The notes: a model not told the origin generated them from the sequence alone. A stretch of DNA of 52,816 bases from Nitrosotalea sp. (GCA_023252235.1 JAHEXH010000004.1:1-52816); one strand, 5' to 3'. Positions 1 through 8,707 are shown, counted from the stretch's first letter. Translations and numbers: made by a program.

Positions 1-61
1 TCTCTTTTTGTATTTCTCTTGGTTTGAATTCCTCTGGAAAGTGTTCAAGAACAGTAGTCAT
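1..61 (-). CDS. N-terminus of a probable helicase (partial, runs off left edge)
   Basis: Only the first 20 codons are inside the window. The reverse strand starts with ATG at 61-59 and reads MTTVLEHFPEEFKPRE, then continues open to the edge. A short N-terminus with the pattern FP..F.PR..Q resembles the start of archaeal XPD/Rad3/DinG superfamily 2 helicases, where a Q-motif-like 'PR..Q' precedes Walker A. This is inference from 20 residues; no Walker motif is visible here. The gene lies in the same direction as the glycosylase gene upstream of it, separated by about 150 bp. Confidence 0.4.
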   Translation of the reverse strand, partial: MTTVLEHFPEEFKPREIQKE

Positions 62-143
62 ATTAATTCAGGTTGATAAAACATTGAAAGAACAATACTT
101 AATCGCTTGTTTTGACAAATGACTCCACACTTAGTAAGAAATC

Positions 144-185
144 TTGTCAGTTTGATTGATTACAATTTTGATTCTAACCTGACAA
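144..185. terminator. Inverted repeat between the glycosylase and helicase-like genes
   Basis: The arms TTGTCAG (144-150) and CTGACAA (179-185) are perfect 7-bp complements around a 28-nt AT-rich loop. The repeat lies just after the stop of the minus-strand glycosylase gene, so it could help end that transcript. No long T-run follows it, so the terminator role is only inferred. Confidence 0.3.
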
Positions 186-214
186 ATATGATCATAATTC
201 AATCATGTAAACAA

Positions 215-823
215 TCATCCAATTTTATTGAATTTTTGTAGACTCTTCCAGAGATACCAAGTTGCAATAGTTCTGTACGGTTTCCATCTTTCACCTAATT
301 TTTCAGCCTCTTTTGGTTTTGGAATATCCTGCAAAGAAAATAGTATTTGAACTCCTTTTCTTAAACCAAGATCATCAACAGGAAAAACATCTTGCCTTCC
401 CAAGGAAAAAATAAGAAACATCTCAGCTGTCCATCTACCTATCCCTTTGACCTGAGTTAGATGAGCAATTACATCTTCATCATTCATTTTTGAAAGTGTT
501 TTCATGTTTAATTTTCCTTCTTCTACATGTCTTGCTAAATCCTTTAGATATTCGATCTTCATACCTGATAGGCCAGCTACACGAAGCTTTGATTTTCTTG
601 TAGCAAGAATTTCAGACGCAGTTGGAAATTTTGGATATAGTTGTTTGAATCTCTTAAAAATTGCTTCTGCTGCACTGGTTGCAATCTGTTGAGAAATTAT
701 TGATTCTACAAGAACAGAAAAATGGTGATTTCTCCTCTTTAATGTATAATCTCCAACACTATCGATGATGGCAGCTAATTCTGGATCTTTTTGAAGAAAT
801 GTTATTGCATTCTTGATTGTCAT
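215..823 (-). CDS. DNA-3-methyladenine glycosylase, AlkA-like (HhH-GPD)
   Basis: A 202-residue base-excision repair glycosylase that removes alkylated bases from DNA. The helix-hairpin-helix motif VKGIGRWTAE lies at residues 125-134. The following PVDD at 148-151 supplies the catalytic aspartate (D151), as in the AlkA/HhH-GPD superfamily. There are no C-terminal cysteines, so no Fe-S cluster as in endonuclease III. The protein covers the HhH-GPD core and lacks the extra N-terminal domain of E. coli AlkA, like other short archaeal and bacterial members. The ATG start sits next to the stop of the upstream CDF transporter gene (stop at 824), so the two are probably co-transcribed. The exact damage preference cannot be read from sequence. 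Confidence 0.85.
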   Translation of the reverse strand: MTIKNAITFLQKDPELAAIIDSVGDYTLKRRNHHFSVLVESIISQQIATSAAEAIFKRFKQLYPKFPTASEILATRKSKLRVAGLSGMKIEYLKDLARHVEEGKLNMKTLSKMNDEDVIAHLTQVKGIGRWTAEMFLIFSLGRQDVFPVDDLGLRKGVQILFSLQDIPKPKEAEKLGERWKPYRTIATWYLWKSLQKFNKIG

Positions 824-2182
824 CTAGCTTGGCTCTGGATGTATAGTGATTATGGCATTTTTTATCTGATTTTTTATCTTGTTTTCTATCTCTGAGACTA
901 TATCGTGAACCTCCTCAATAGTAAGATCTTTTTCAAATGAACAATCAATATCAATTTTGAATATATCCTGTAGATGTAATGTTATTACTCGACCAATTTT
1001 TTTTACCTTGGAATATTCTTTTATTATATTGGTAACTTGTTCTTCTATTGTGATATCCTCTATGGGAATGCTATTTGGAATTGAAACGTATGGTTCAAGA
1101 TGTATAGTGATATGATTTACATTCGCAACTGATTTTTTTATTTGAGATTCAATTTCATCTGATACTCCATGTGCATCTTCAAGTGACATGTTTCGATCAA
1201 CCATTACATGTAAGCTTATGAAGATCCCATTCTCTGCAGAAAAAGAGTTTACATTATGAATTCCTTTTACTCCTTTTACTGAAGTTGCAACATTGTTTAT
1301 GATGTAATCTGCCGGTACATCTTTCCAAGTTGGCTTGAAGTGAATAGTTACATTGGAATTTGCTATGGCATTTTTGATATTATTTTCTACATTCGCACTA
1401 ATTTTGTGGGCTTCTTCAAAACTTGAGGCAGCACTCAATGATATTGTAATTTCCGTAAAGATGTCACTACCTGATCTGCGTATCTGAACAGATTCTGTCT
1501 TCATTACTCCTGCTGTGTTGTTTACAATGTCTTGTACTCTTTTGACCATGTTTGCAGGAACTGCATCTGTTAGTTCAAGACCGCTTCTGTGAATTAGTTT
1601 CAAGCTCAGAGCAGCAAGCAAACCTCCAAGAATTAATGCTGCAATATAGTCACCCTGATAAAATCCCATGATTACAAACACAATTCCAACCAAGGCAACA
1701 GAAGTGGCACCCATATCCATGAGGGCATGGTAAAGGTCTACCCTGAGTGAGGAACCGTCTGTTTTCTCAAGGGCCCTTCTCAGAATTGCTATCCTGAAGA
1801 AAATGGATCCCAAGGTATAGACTGCCGCTATGATTGCAAGAATTCCGGGCAAAACCGTCGGTTTTGGTTCTTGGAATCTTGATATCGATTCATAAATGAA
1901 AAACGATGAGATGATGAGAATTATGATTCCTGCAACAAAACCTCCCATTGTTTCAATTTTCCCATGACCATAGGTGTGCTCCCTGTCCGGTGGTTTTGTA
2001 GACCATTTTGTGGCCACAAGTAAAACCATAGTTACAATAGAATCCAATATTGCATGAACACTGTCTGTGATAAGAGCTAGACTGTTAGAAGAAATTCCGA
2101 TCAAAAATTCTACTGCAAAAGCAGAAAGTATCACTGCAAGCGAAATCTTTAGTGCATTTGTCTTGATGTCTTGTACACTCAA
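824..2182 (-). CDS. Cation diffusion facilitator transporter with three tandem C-terminal domains
   Basis: A 452-residue CDF-family divalent-metal exporter. Residues 1-205 form the six-helix membrane domain. Transport-site motifs are H43-x3-D47 (HAILD) in helix 2 and H152-x3-D156 (HALMD) in helix 5, the pattern usual for zinc-type CDFs. Residues 210-452 contain three successive copies of the cytoplasmic dimerisation domain (ZT_dimer); the copies end in IHFKP, IHLEP and IHPEP. Ordinary CDF proteins have one copy and about 300 residues. The start codon overlaps the stop of the upstream kinase-like gene by 4 bp, so translation is probably coupled. Zinc is the most likely substrate, but manganese, iron or cobalt cannot be excluded. 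Confidence 0.88.
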   Translation of the reverse strand: MSVQDIKTNALKISLAVILSAFAVEFLIGISSNSLALITDSVHAILDSIVTMVLLVATKWSTKPPDREHTYGHGKIETMGGFVAGIIILIISSFFIYESISRFQEPKPTVLPGILAIIAAVYTLGSIFFRIAILRRALEKTDGSSLRVDLYHALMDMGATSVALVGIVFVIMGFYQGDYIAALILGGLLAALSLKLIHRSGLELTDAVPANMVKRVQDIVNNTAGVMKTESVQIRRSGSDIFTEITISLSAASSFEEAHKISANVENNIKNAIANSNVTIHFKPTWKDVPADYIINNVATSVKGVKGIHNVNSFSAENGIFISLHVMVDRNMSLEDAHGVSDEIESQIKKSVANVNHITIHLEPYVSIPNSIPIEDITIEEQVTNIIKEYSKVKKIGRVITLHLQDIFKIDIDCSFEKDLTIEEVHDIVSEIENKIKNQIKNAIITIHPEPS

Positions 2183-2946
2183 CTCTTGTACAACCCCAGC
2201 ATCTTTAATATCTCATCAAAATTCTCTCTTGACTGATCGTGCTTGTATTTTTTGAGAGGCTCTATCATTTTTTTCTTGTTTGGTATCTTTATGATGTTCT
2301 TAACTATGTTTGAAAGAGCAGAACCTATGAATATTGATTGAGTAGCTGATGTAACATTTGAAGTTCTTCTGTTTGTACTGGAACTTTCAAAATCAATTAT
2401 GCATGGAGATTTTCCAACAATGACGTGTTTGTGTATATAGCTCAACTCTCCATGATCAAGATGAATTTTATCCAAAGTATGACAGTCTTCTAGAACTTGT
2501 CTTACGACGGATTTTAGCTTTGCAGCACTCCCCCTACCCTTTAGCTCTCTTACCCAATCGGTTATTTTCTTGCCCTCTACATACTCCATGATTATGAAAT
2601 TCTTGCTACTATCTACCAGCTTTGGACCTACACTTACTTTGTTTGCAAGCTTTAGAAGTTTTGCTTCACTTTTCATCTCTGGTCTGCTAGAATCTATTCT
2701 GCGAATCTTCAGAGCTACATCTTTCTTGTGTAATCTTGACAAGACTACAACTCCTACGTAGCCTTTGCCCAGGACATGGATGTTATTCAGAATTGTCTCA
2801 CCTTGAAATGATACTCCTGTAATACCGAGTTTTTTTAGTTCAGAGAGTCTCTTTGTAAGTTCACCTTTTGTAGCCTTTGGATATCCTAAGATGAGAGAAT
2901 ACGGCTCTTTGACAAGATTACTTATTGGAACCAAAGATGAGTTCAT
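2179..2946 (-). CDS. Predicted protein kinase of the archaeal COG2112 family
   Basis: A 255-residue protein with a kinase fold. It has a glycine loop LGKGYVGVV (59-67), an ATP-anchoring Lys80 in ALK, a hinge-like MEYVEG (120-125), a catalytic-loop equivalent DHGELS (164-169) and a metal-binding equivalent IIDFES (183-188). The catalytic loop reads HGE rather than the HxD or HGD of canonical and RIO kinases, and this pattern with IDFES is typical of COG2112. About 50 residues precede the kinase core and may form a small helical domain. It overlaps cca upstream (29 bp) and the CDF transporter downstream (4 bp). Its substrate is unknown; activity despite the altered loop is inferred from family conservation. 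Confidence 0.75.
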   Translation of the reverse strand: MNSSLVPISNLVKEPYSLILGYPKATKGELTKRLSELKKLGITGVSFQGETILNNIHVLGKGYVGVVVLSRLHKKDVALKIRRIDSSRPEMKSEAKLLKLANKVSVGPKLVDSSKNFIIMEYVEGKKITDWVRELKGRGSAAKLKSVVRQVLEDCHTLDKIHLDHGELSYIHKHVIVGKSPCIIDFESSSTNRRTSNVTSATQSIFIGSALSNIVKNIIKIPNKKKMIEPLKKYKHDQSRENFDEILKMLGLYKS

Positions 2947-4252
2947 CGGTAGAGGTTAACTCTATCAGAGCCTTTTTAATGGATTTGCTTGTCACCTGCA
3001 AGCCTTCTATTACTTTGAAATCGCGTTTCATGTCGGGTATAATTCCACTTGGTATGCCAGCTTTTGAGAGATTTTTCTTCAGAAGTGACTGTAAGAATTT
3101 TTTTGCATCATAAAATTCTCTTTCCTGCAAGGACAAAATTCTTCCCTCATCATCAACCCATATTAGCTTGTTCTTGGAATTTCGTAAAATAAAGTTCTCT
3201 GATTCTGATTTCCTAAATACATCTGGACCATTTTTTAACATGATATTTCCAATCACTGGGGAATGTAACAAAAGGAGCATCGCAGCTTCTTCTGTTTCTT
3301 CATCTACTATGGCACTCTTCCGTAATATCTGAAATCCTCCAAGTTCAAGCTGACCTGCAAGTGCAGTAGATCCCCTTTTTACTTGGCCCCAAATTGTATC
3401 CGGACTTCTCCACTTGTAATTGAATTTCACAACGATGACATTTTTTAGATTATTTTTGTTTGGTAGAGATTTTTTACCGTTAAAAAATACAATAGATGGT
3501 TTTTTTAGAAAAGATCTTGCCGCAATTATGAATCTTCCAAAATTTTGTGCTGAAATTGCAGTACCTAGGTTTCTATTATTGTCAATAGGATCTATCAACA
3601 CTAAGGCAGACTCGAATTTTTTTGTAGGGTTTCCTATTACTTGCCCGCGAGTAAAATTTGCAGCGGCTTCTAGAACTTTGATGAAACTGCCATAATTGTA
3701 TATTAAAACCTCTGCTACATATCCACCAAATCCCTCCATGGCGATTTCTGCACCATAAATATTGATTCCTCCTAGAAACTTTTTGAGTAGTCTCACCTCA
3801 TTCTTTTTCTCAGCATCTAGTTTCTCAAGGATGAATCTAGTGTGAAATGATGATCTATCTGCAGCACTCTTCCATTGTCCTATCTCTACATCATAACAAG
3901 GAACAACATTTACTCTGGTTTTTTGTGCCTCTGCCTCTACGTAAGGATGCTCTGAATATCTAGTAAAAGGACTGAATTTTTTCATAGAAGCAAAACCTAT
4001 TTTCTTTCCAATCTCTTCAAATTGCTTTACTTCGGTCTCTTTTTTTATCTTGACAAAAATATCAAGATCCAGCTTGCCCTTGAGCCAGGTTCCCTTTGCA
4101 TAAGATCCACCAAGCTCAACTGATACAACCTCTGGATACTTGGCAGCCTCTTTCTTTACTAGATCAAGTAAATTATTTGCAAGCACTCTAATCTTCACTT
4201 CTTCTTGTTTTGTAGGAATTGTGATCTTCCTTGCCTGTTCTAAAACTTTCAT
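2918..4252 (-). CDS. cca: CCA-adding tRNA nucleotidyltransferase (archaeal class I)
   Basis: A 444-residue enzyme that builds or repairs the 3' CCA end of tRNAs using CTP and ATP. The nucleotidyltransferase signature is ELGGSYAKGTWLKGKLDLD near residues 46-64: GGS followed by the metal-binding DLD. The length matches archaeal class I CCA enzymes (about 440-460 residues). The start overlaps the end of thpR by 4 bp, and the 3' end overlaps the kinase-like gene by 29 bp, so thpR-cca-kinase-CDF looks like one minus-strand operon. The neighbouring 2H phosphoesterase ThpR also acts on RNA ends, which fits a shared RNA-end role. Confidence 0.95.
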   Translation of the reverse strand: MKVLEQARKITIPTKQEEVKIRVLANNLLDLVKKEAAKYPEVVSVELGGSYAKGTWLKGKLDLDIFVKIKKETEVKQFEEIGKKIGFASMKKFSPFTRYSEHPYVEAEAQKTRVNVVPCYDVEIGQWKSAADRSSFHTRFILEKLDAEKKNEVRLLKKFLGGINIYGAEIAMEGFGGYVAEVLIYNYGSFIKVLEAAANFTRGQVIGNPTKKFESALVLIDPIDNNRNLGTAISAQNFGRFIIAARSFLKKPSIVFFNGKKSLPNKNNLKNVIVVKFNYKWRSPDTIWGQVKRGSTALAGQLELGGFQILRKSAIVDEETEEAAMLLLLHSPVIGNIMLKNGPDVFRKSESENFILRNSKNKLIWVDDEGRILSLQEREFYDAKKFLQSLLKKNLSKAGIPSGIIPDMKRDFKVIEGLQVTSKSIKKALIELTSTDELIFGSNK

Positions 4253-4785
4253 TGAGCTAAAATCACCTGTAGATCAGAGTATATGGGACCATTGGGAGTT
4301 AAGACGCTTTGCTTGAACTTTAACTCTGTTATCACATCTTTGCCAAAATCTACATCCTTGAATTTGTCTATTGTTTGTGAAATGTCTACCTTGTTTTTGA
4401 TTCTAAATATTGTAAGATGTGGCCTAAACGGTTTATCTGATCTAAATCCAAGCGGCTCTAATTTTTTTTCTACTTGAGATGCAAGCTCGATTAGCTTCTT
4501 TGCAGCTACATCGTCTACACCTATCCAAACCACTCTTGGAAATCTCGGATTTGGAAATGCTCCCATGTGGGTAAATTTTACTTCGATTGGCTGAAATGAA
4601 ATTGTAGACAATTCTTTTTTTATCTTTTCTGCAGCTTCTTCTGATATATCACCCAAAAATAATAATGTAAAATGTATGTTCTGTTTATTTACAGGAGTTG
4701 CCTTTATCTTAAAATCTGATTGGGTCTTGGCAATTGCGTTCAAGACCTTTTCATCATGAATCTCTAAAGCAACAAAAGTACGCAT
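4249..4785 (-). CDS. thpR: RNA 2',3'-cyclic phosphodiesterase (2H family)
   Basis: A 178-residue 2H phosphoesterase of the ThpR/LigT type, which opens 2',3'-cyclic phosphates on RNA to leave 2'-phosphates. Both catalytic HxT motifs are present: H38-F-T40 in HFTLLFLG and H123-L-T125 in HLTIF. The length is standard for the family. It is the first gene of the minus-strand operon with cca, and is divergent from the UPF0200 kinase-like gene. Pairing with cca is a recurrent archaeal arrangement as far as I know and supports an RNA-end-processing role. Confidence 0.93.
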   Translation of the reverse strand: MRTFVALEIHDEKVLNAIAKTQSDFKIKATPVNKQNIHFTLLFLGDISEEAAEKIKKELSTISFQPIEVKFTHMGAFPNPRFPRVVWIGVDDVAAKKLIELASQVEKKLEPLGFRSDKPFRPHLTIFRIKNKVDISQTIDKFKDVDFGKDVITELKFKQSVLTPNGPIYSDLQVILAQ

Positions 4786-4843
4786 TATTGGAATTCAGAT
4801 TATAGTATCTATAATGATTTCCGGTAGCTTCATAGACTGGAAG

Positions 4844-5407
4844 ATGAAGTTTGTGAGTGTGTCTAAACTCATTATATGTCTCACGGGGATGCCAGGTGCA
4901 GGAAAAACCACGATAGCTGAAGGTCTGAAATCAAAGGGTTTTGATAAAATTACAATGGGTGATGCAGTTAGGGCCGAAGCTGCACGAAGAAATATTGAAC
5001 CAAGCGGGGCTAATCTTGGAAAAATAATGATTGAACTACGAGAAAAGAATGGTCCGGGAGCTGTTGCAGAGCTTATACAAAATGATATTCAAAATTCAAA
5101 ATCTAATGTTGTTCTAGTTGATGGAGTAAGATCACTTTCAGAAGTCAATGTCTTGAAAAAAATTGGTACAGTCAAAGTTCTTGCCATACATGCATCTGGT
5201 GATACTAGATACAAGTTTCTTACAGGAAGGGGCAGATCTGATGCGCCATCTGATCGTGATGACTTTACAAAAAGAGATTCTAGAGAGATTGGAGTTGGTA
5301 TGAGCGAATCAATCGCTCTTGCAGACGAAACAATCTCTAACAACAATATGACAATTGAAGAGTTAGTTAACACTGCATATGATGTCATAAAAGGTTGGAT
5401 GAATTGA
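4844..5407 (+). CDS. UPF0200-family P-loop nucleoside kinase-like protein
   Basis: An AAA/adenylate-kinase-like P-loop protein of the archaeal UPF0200 family (related to dephospho-CoA kinase, COG0237). Walker A is GMPGAGKTT, near residue 15 of the chosen start. Later features are VLVDGVRS (Walker B region), an arginine-rich lid segment with GRGRSDAP, and a RDSREIG segment typical of the family. I chose the ATG at 4844 (MKFVSVSKL); an in-frame ATG at 4814 would add ten residues not typical of the family. The stop lies inside the next gene (UPF0201), a 13-bp overlap. The pair is conserved in many archaea; the substrate is not established. Confidence 0.8.
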   Translation: MKFVSVSKLIICLTGMPGAGKTTIAEGLKSKGFDKITMGDAVRAEAARRNIEPSGANLGKIMIELREKNGPGAVAELIQNDIQNSKSNVVLVDGVRSLSEVNVLKKIGTVKVLAIHASGDTRYKFLTGRGRSDAPSDRDDFTKRDSREIGVGMSESIALADETISNNNMTIEELVNTAYDVIKGWMN

Positions 5408-5817
5408 GAACTCCAAAAGTTGCTTGCAAGATTGAAGTCTATGCAGCAGTTAATCCCTCAGAAGATCCAGACAAGGTAAGGCTTGCAGTATCAAAAGTGT
5501 TTGAAAGTAATGATTATCAGTATAAAGAAGGAAGCATAAAGGCAACTTCAAACGAACTTGAATCCCTCTTGAAAATTCAGGAGACAATTAAAAAACATCG
5601 GGCTAATCGAGTCTACCGAAGGCAAATGCGCTATAATACAAAGGGAGATACCACTTGGTTCTATCTCAATAAGCAGGCAGCATTTGTGAATGTAATAGCA
5701 ATTTGTGAAGAAGCTGAAGAATCTGCAATGGGCCCCATCAAAGTAATCATTCATTCCAAGGATCTTGACAAAATATCTGATTGGCTAGCTCCTGAGACAA
5801 CGGAATTAACTGGATAA
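5395..5817 (+). CDS. UPF0201-family predicted RNA-binding protein
   Basis: A 140-residue archaeal protein of the UPF0201 family (COG1931), predicted to have an RNA-binding dsRBD-like/RL5-like fold. Visible features are the N-terminal VEVYAAVNPSEDP-like beta strand (here IEVYAAVNPSEDP), the RVYRRQM segment, and a C-terminal W-L-A-P motif. It overlaps the UPF0200 gene by 13 bp, so the two are translationally coupled; a TTG three codons in (5404) would reduce this overlap. The coupling suggests a shared but unknown RNA- or nucleotide-related job. Confidence 0.8.
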   Translation: MDELRTPKVACKIEVYAAVNPSEDPDKVRLAVSKVFESNDYQYKEGSIKATSNELESLLKIQETIKKHRANRVYRRQMRYNTKGDTTWFYLNKQAAFVNVIAICEEAEESAMGPIKVIIHSKDLDKISDWLAPETTELTG

Positions 5818-5885
5818 ATTTATCACACTTACTCAAATAGTATACATTTCTACTTTTTTATGAAAATCCTAAAACAAACAATCGT

Positions 5886-6746
5886 TTGATAGGTAAATTA
5901 ATCATAATTGGCATTATAGTGGTCACACTAGTTATTTTGATACCCAATTCATCAAAGCTTTTCCAAAATATGCCATCACTTGATACGGTCAAGGAAAAAA
6001 TTGATCATGCCACTAGCGACAAGTATGCCATCAATGCTTCCAAATCAGCAATAAAGGAGGTAAGTATGGGTGGAAAATTCCTAGATACAAATTCGTCCAC
6101 TGACTCCTCTTCAAGTGCAAACTTTACTATTTTGGATAATAATGCTCCAACTACTGTCTATCAGCTTCCTGCAAAATACGTAGATCAACAAAATTATACT
6201 GGTCAAGTTTTTGAAAAGACTGGTAACACATGTGAAATTTCCATCCCTGCAATGGCTCAAAGTGTAAATGGACAAAAGGAGATTACTCATGTAATTCAAC
6301 TTGGTCAATGTTCACTAAATGTTGGTGATCCTGTACAAGTCACAACACTTACAGCAAAACCTGATGCTCCAGCAGTAAATCCTTCAAATGGTTTGAAAAT
6401 AATTCCTTATTCCAGAGATCGTGGTACATCCTTACCAACTTTGCCAGATTACTATAGTGTAGTTCAGTTAAGTACGGTAAATCAAGGAAACAATGCAATG
6501 TTAAATTTTGATGATTCATCTGGGCAGACAAAATCAGTAACGGTTACAATGAGAAACAGTGATACTGTTTTATTCACTGGCACTTTTTATTCTTCAAAAT
6601 TCACAGCTGAAGTTAAAGATGTTCCAAACACGCCACACATAATTGAAATGACTATTAATAATGCAATTTATGGAACGTTGCATGCATCTGCATATGCTCC
6701 TTCAAACGCGCAAAACTCTACTATAACTGGCATATTATCAAAATAA
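5886..6746 (+). CDS. Membrane-anchored extracellular protein of unknown function
   Basis: A 286-residue protein with an N-terminal hydrophobic helix (IGKLIIIGIIVVTLVILI) and no clear cleavage site, so probably a type II anchor with the bulk outside. The rest is rich in Ser, Thr, Asn and beta-strand-like stretches. It has two cysteines (CEIS and QCSLNVG regions) that could form one disulfide. The start is a TTG at 5886; the nearest upstream ATG (5860) is closed by TGA. I recognise no domain. It stands alone, after UPF0201 and before a convergent intergenic region with a hairpin element. Confidence 0.6.
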   Translation: MIGKLIIIGIIVVTLVILIPNSSKLFQNMPSLDTVKEKIDHATSDKYAINASKSAIKEVSMGGKFLDTNSSTDSSSSANFTILDNNAPTTVYQLPAKYVDQQNYTGQVFEKTGNTCEISIPAMAQSVNGQKEITHVIQLGQCSLNVGDPVQVTTLTAKPDAPAVNPSNGLKIIPYSRDRGTSLPTLPDYYSVVQLSTVNQGNNAMLNFDDSSGQTKSVTVTMRNSDTVLFTGTFYSSKFTAEVKDVPNTPHIIEMTINNAIYGTLHASAYAPSNAQNSTITGILSK

Positions 6747-7089
6747 GTCAAAAAAGCAGATTTGGTATAACTTGAATGGAATTTAGAATTTTATAAAATA
6801 TGAAAAGGGTATAACGGCGTGACCCTGTATAGACAAAAGCATTCTCTTGTCATTCGTACAATTTTTTGTACTTAACTATATACTATTTTTCGCAGGGTCA
6901 CGCAAATTCATTTGTCATAATTTGCATCTTTCCGCATTGTTTCTTATATGTTATCATCTTATTTAATAATTTGTATGATTTATTTGATAAACATACTTGA
7001 ATTATTATAAATTATTATCACTCAGTAATGGATAATCAAGAGTTTCTCTCAACTTTATGAAATTAATCTGAAATTTACCTAGAAATTAT
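6747..7089. other. 343-bp convergent intergenic region with a structured element
   Basis: The region separates the plus-strand membrane-anchored protein from the minus-strand sirtuin. It holds a TATA-like TTTATAAAA at 6790-6798, the hairpin element at 6817-6903, and then very AT-rich sequence (6904-7089) in which I see no open frame or repeat. Confidence 0.5.
6817..6903 (+). ncRNA. Candidate structured RNA: 11-bp closing stem with two inner hairpins
   Basis: Arms GCGTGACCCTG (6817-6827) and CAGGGTCACGC (6893-6903) are perfect complements and GC-rich in an AT-rich background. Inside are two further perfect hairpins: GACAA (6832-6836) with TTGTC (6847-6851), and GTACAA (6856-6861) with TTGTAC (6866-6871) around TTTT. 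A TATA-like box at 6790-6798 is about 25 bp before the first arm, the spacing expected for an archaeal start site. Either a small RNA or a miniature inverted-repeat element would fit; I recognise no family. Confidence 0.45.
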
Positions 7090-7806
7090 CTATGATACTA
7101 TACTGACAAGCTCTGGAAGTGTCTTTGCAGCAGACGAGCGTAAAGAGACGTCCATGCTTTGCGACATTGGTGTTTGCTCTATATTTACTTCAATCATTGT
7201 TGCACCATTTTGTTTCGCATATACAGGCAAGAGATTAGCTGGTGATACAGCAAGTGAAGTTCCAACAATAATCATTACATCACAAGAACTAGCTTGTTCT
7301 ATTGCAGACTGCCATATGCCCTGTGAAAGCGGTTCCCCAAACCAAACAACATCTGGTCTCAACATATTTCCACACTTGCAAAGTGGAGGAAGTTGGGAAA
7401 AGCCAGTTGTTATCTTATCCTTAAAATCGCAAACAGTACATTTGATTGTAATTATACTTCCGTGAAGTTCGTAGACTTGTGTACTTCCTGCCCTCTGATG
7501 CAGTCCATCAATATTTTGAGTTAACACAAAAACCTGCTTGTATTTTTCAAGTTCTGCAATAGATAAATGCCCGGCATTTGGATTTGCTGCAAGTATGTTT
7601 CTTCTCCTTTCGTCATACCACTCCCAAACTAGTTTTGGGTTTTCATAGAATGCATCTATTGTTGCAAGCTTCATTGGATCATATTTTCTCCAAAGGCCAT
7701 CTTTTCCCCGAAATGTAGGAATGCCACTCTCTTGGGAAATTCCTGCTCCTGTAACAAATACAATTTTTTCTGCTTTCTTTAATCTGTCTGCTACTTGTTC
7801 AAACAT
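7090..7806 (-). CDS. cobB: NAD-dependent protein deacylase, sirtuin class III-like
   Basis: A 238-residue Sir2 protein. Motifs in order: GAGISQESGIPTFRG near 20-34 (NAD binding), TQNIDGLH near 97-104, the catalytic histidine in ELHGS, a zinc site (CTVC and CKC), and GTSLAVSPA near the C-terminus. The segment WYDERR contains the Tyr-x-x-Arg pair that in SIRT5/CobB-type enzymes recognises acidic acyl groups such as succinyl, so a desuccinylase activity is possible. The gene ends one base before the RNase Z gene and is likely co-transcribed. In archaea such enzymes deacylate chromatin proteins and metabolic enzymes. Confidence 0.92.
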   Translation of the reverse strand: MFEQVADRLKKAEKIVFVTGAGISQESGIPTFRGKDGLWRKYDPMKLATIDAFYENPKLVWEWYDERRRNILAANPNAGHLSIAELEKYKQVFVLTQNIDGLHQRAGSTQVYELHGSIITIKCTVCDFKDKITTGFSQLPPLCKCGNMLRPDVVWFGEPLSQGIWQSAIEQASSCDVMIIVGTSLAVSPANLLPVYAKQNGATMIEVNIEQTPMSQSMDVSLRSSAAKTLPELVSIVS

Positions 7807-7807
7807 T

Positions 7808-8707
7808 TCATTTGATATTTACTTCTAAAAGATCCTTTGCCGCAATTACTGAATCATGAATTGTATTTGCTTCCTTGACAAGATCTTCAACATCCTCATA
7901 TCTTGCTGAAAAATGTGTCAGGATCAAATTAGAAACTCTAGCTTTTTTTGCAAGTTCTGCAGCTTCCTTTGCAGTAGAATGATAGTTGTCTTTAGCTTTG
8001 TCTCTTAGCGTATCAGAATATGTGGAATCAAATGTCATGTAATCGCAATCTTTGAAGAATTCTTCAAGCTTTAGAGTGGGTCTTGTATCTCCTGATATGC
8101 CAATCTTTCTACCTTTTCGCTTTTCTCCCATGACATCTGAGGGTCTGATTGTCTTCTCTCCTACTTTTACTTCCTTGTCGTTTTGGAGTTCATGCCAGAG
8201 TTTTCCTTCTGGAATGCCCAGTTCCTTTGCCTTTTCTGGGTAAAACTTACCAGGCTTGTCTTTTTCAGTAAAGAGATAGGAATATGCTGGAATCGAGTGT
8301 TCTGCTTCGCAGACATTAATGCTATACGTAGAATCCTCAAAGACAAGCCCTTCCTTTATTCTAATTATTCTGACAGGAAAAGTCAGACCAAAATTTAGTA
8401 TCTTGAGATTTGCTGCAATAAATTCCTCAATTCCTGTTGGGCCATAGATATCAACAGATTCTGTTCTGTTTTGTAATGACATTGTTTGCAAGAGGCCCAA
8501 AATTCCAACACAATGATCTCCATGTAAATGAGTCACAAAGATCTTGATTTTTTTATTCCAGCCAAGCTTTGACTTTTGAAATGCAATTTGTGCGCCCTCT
8601 CCTGCATCAAACATCAGAATCTCTCTGTCTAGAACAAGGCAAATGCAGGTCATACCGCGTTCCGCAGTTGGCTGTGCGGCTGATGTTCCCAAAAATACTA
8701 GTTTCAT
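7808..8707 (-). CDS. rnz: Ribonuclease Z (tRNA 3' endonuclease)
   Basis: A 299-residue metallo-beta-lactamase-fold endonuclease that cuts 3' trailers from pre-tRNAs. The zinc signature THLHGDH is near residues 59-65. Further zinc ligands occur in [19 protein letters not shown] and ILTHFSARY, the ordered motifs of the short RNase Z/ElaC form. The length matches archaeal enzymes (about 300). The start overlaps the upstream tRNA methyltransferase gene by 4 bp. It lies in a run prs, trmG10-like, rnz, sirtuin, all on the minus strand, so tRNA maturation genes are grouped. Confidence 0.95.
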   Translation of the reverse strand: MKLVFLGTSAAQPTAERGMTCICLVLDREILMFDAGEGAQIAFQKSKLGWNKKIKIFVTHLHGDHCVGILGLLQTMSLQNRTESVDIYGPTGIEEFIAANLKILNFGLTFPVRIIRIKEGLVFEDSTYSINVCEAEHSIPAYSYLFTEKDKPGKFYPEKAKELGIPEGKLWHELQNDKEVKVGEKTIRPSDVMGEKRKGRKIGISGDTRPTLKLEEFFKDCDYMTFDSTYSDTLRDKAKDNYHSTAKEAAELAKKARVSNLILTHFSARYEDVEDLVKEANTIHDSVIAAKDLLEVNIK

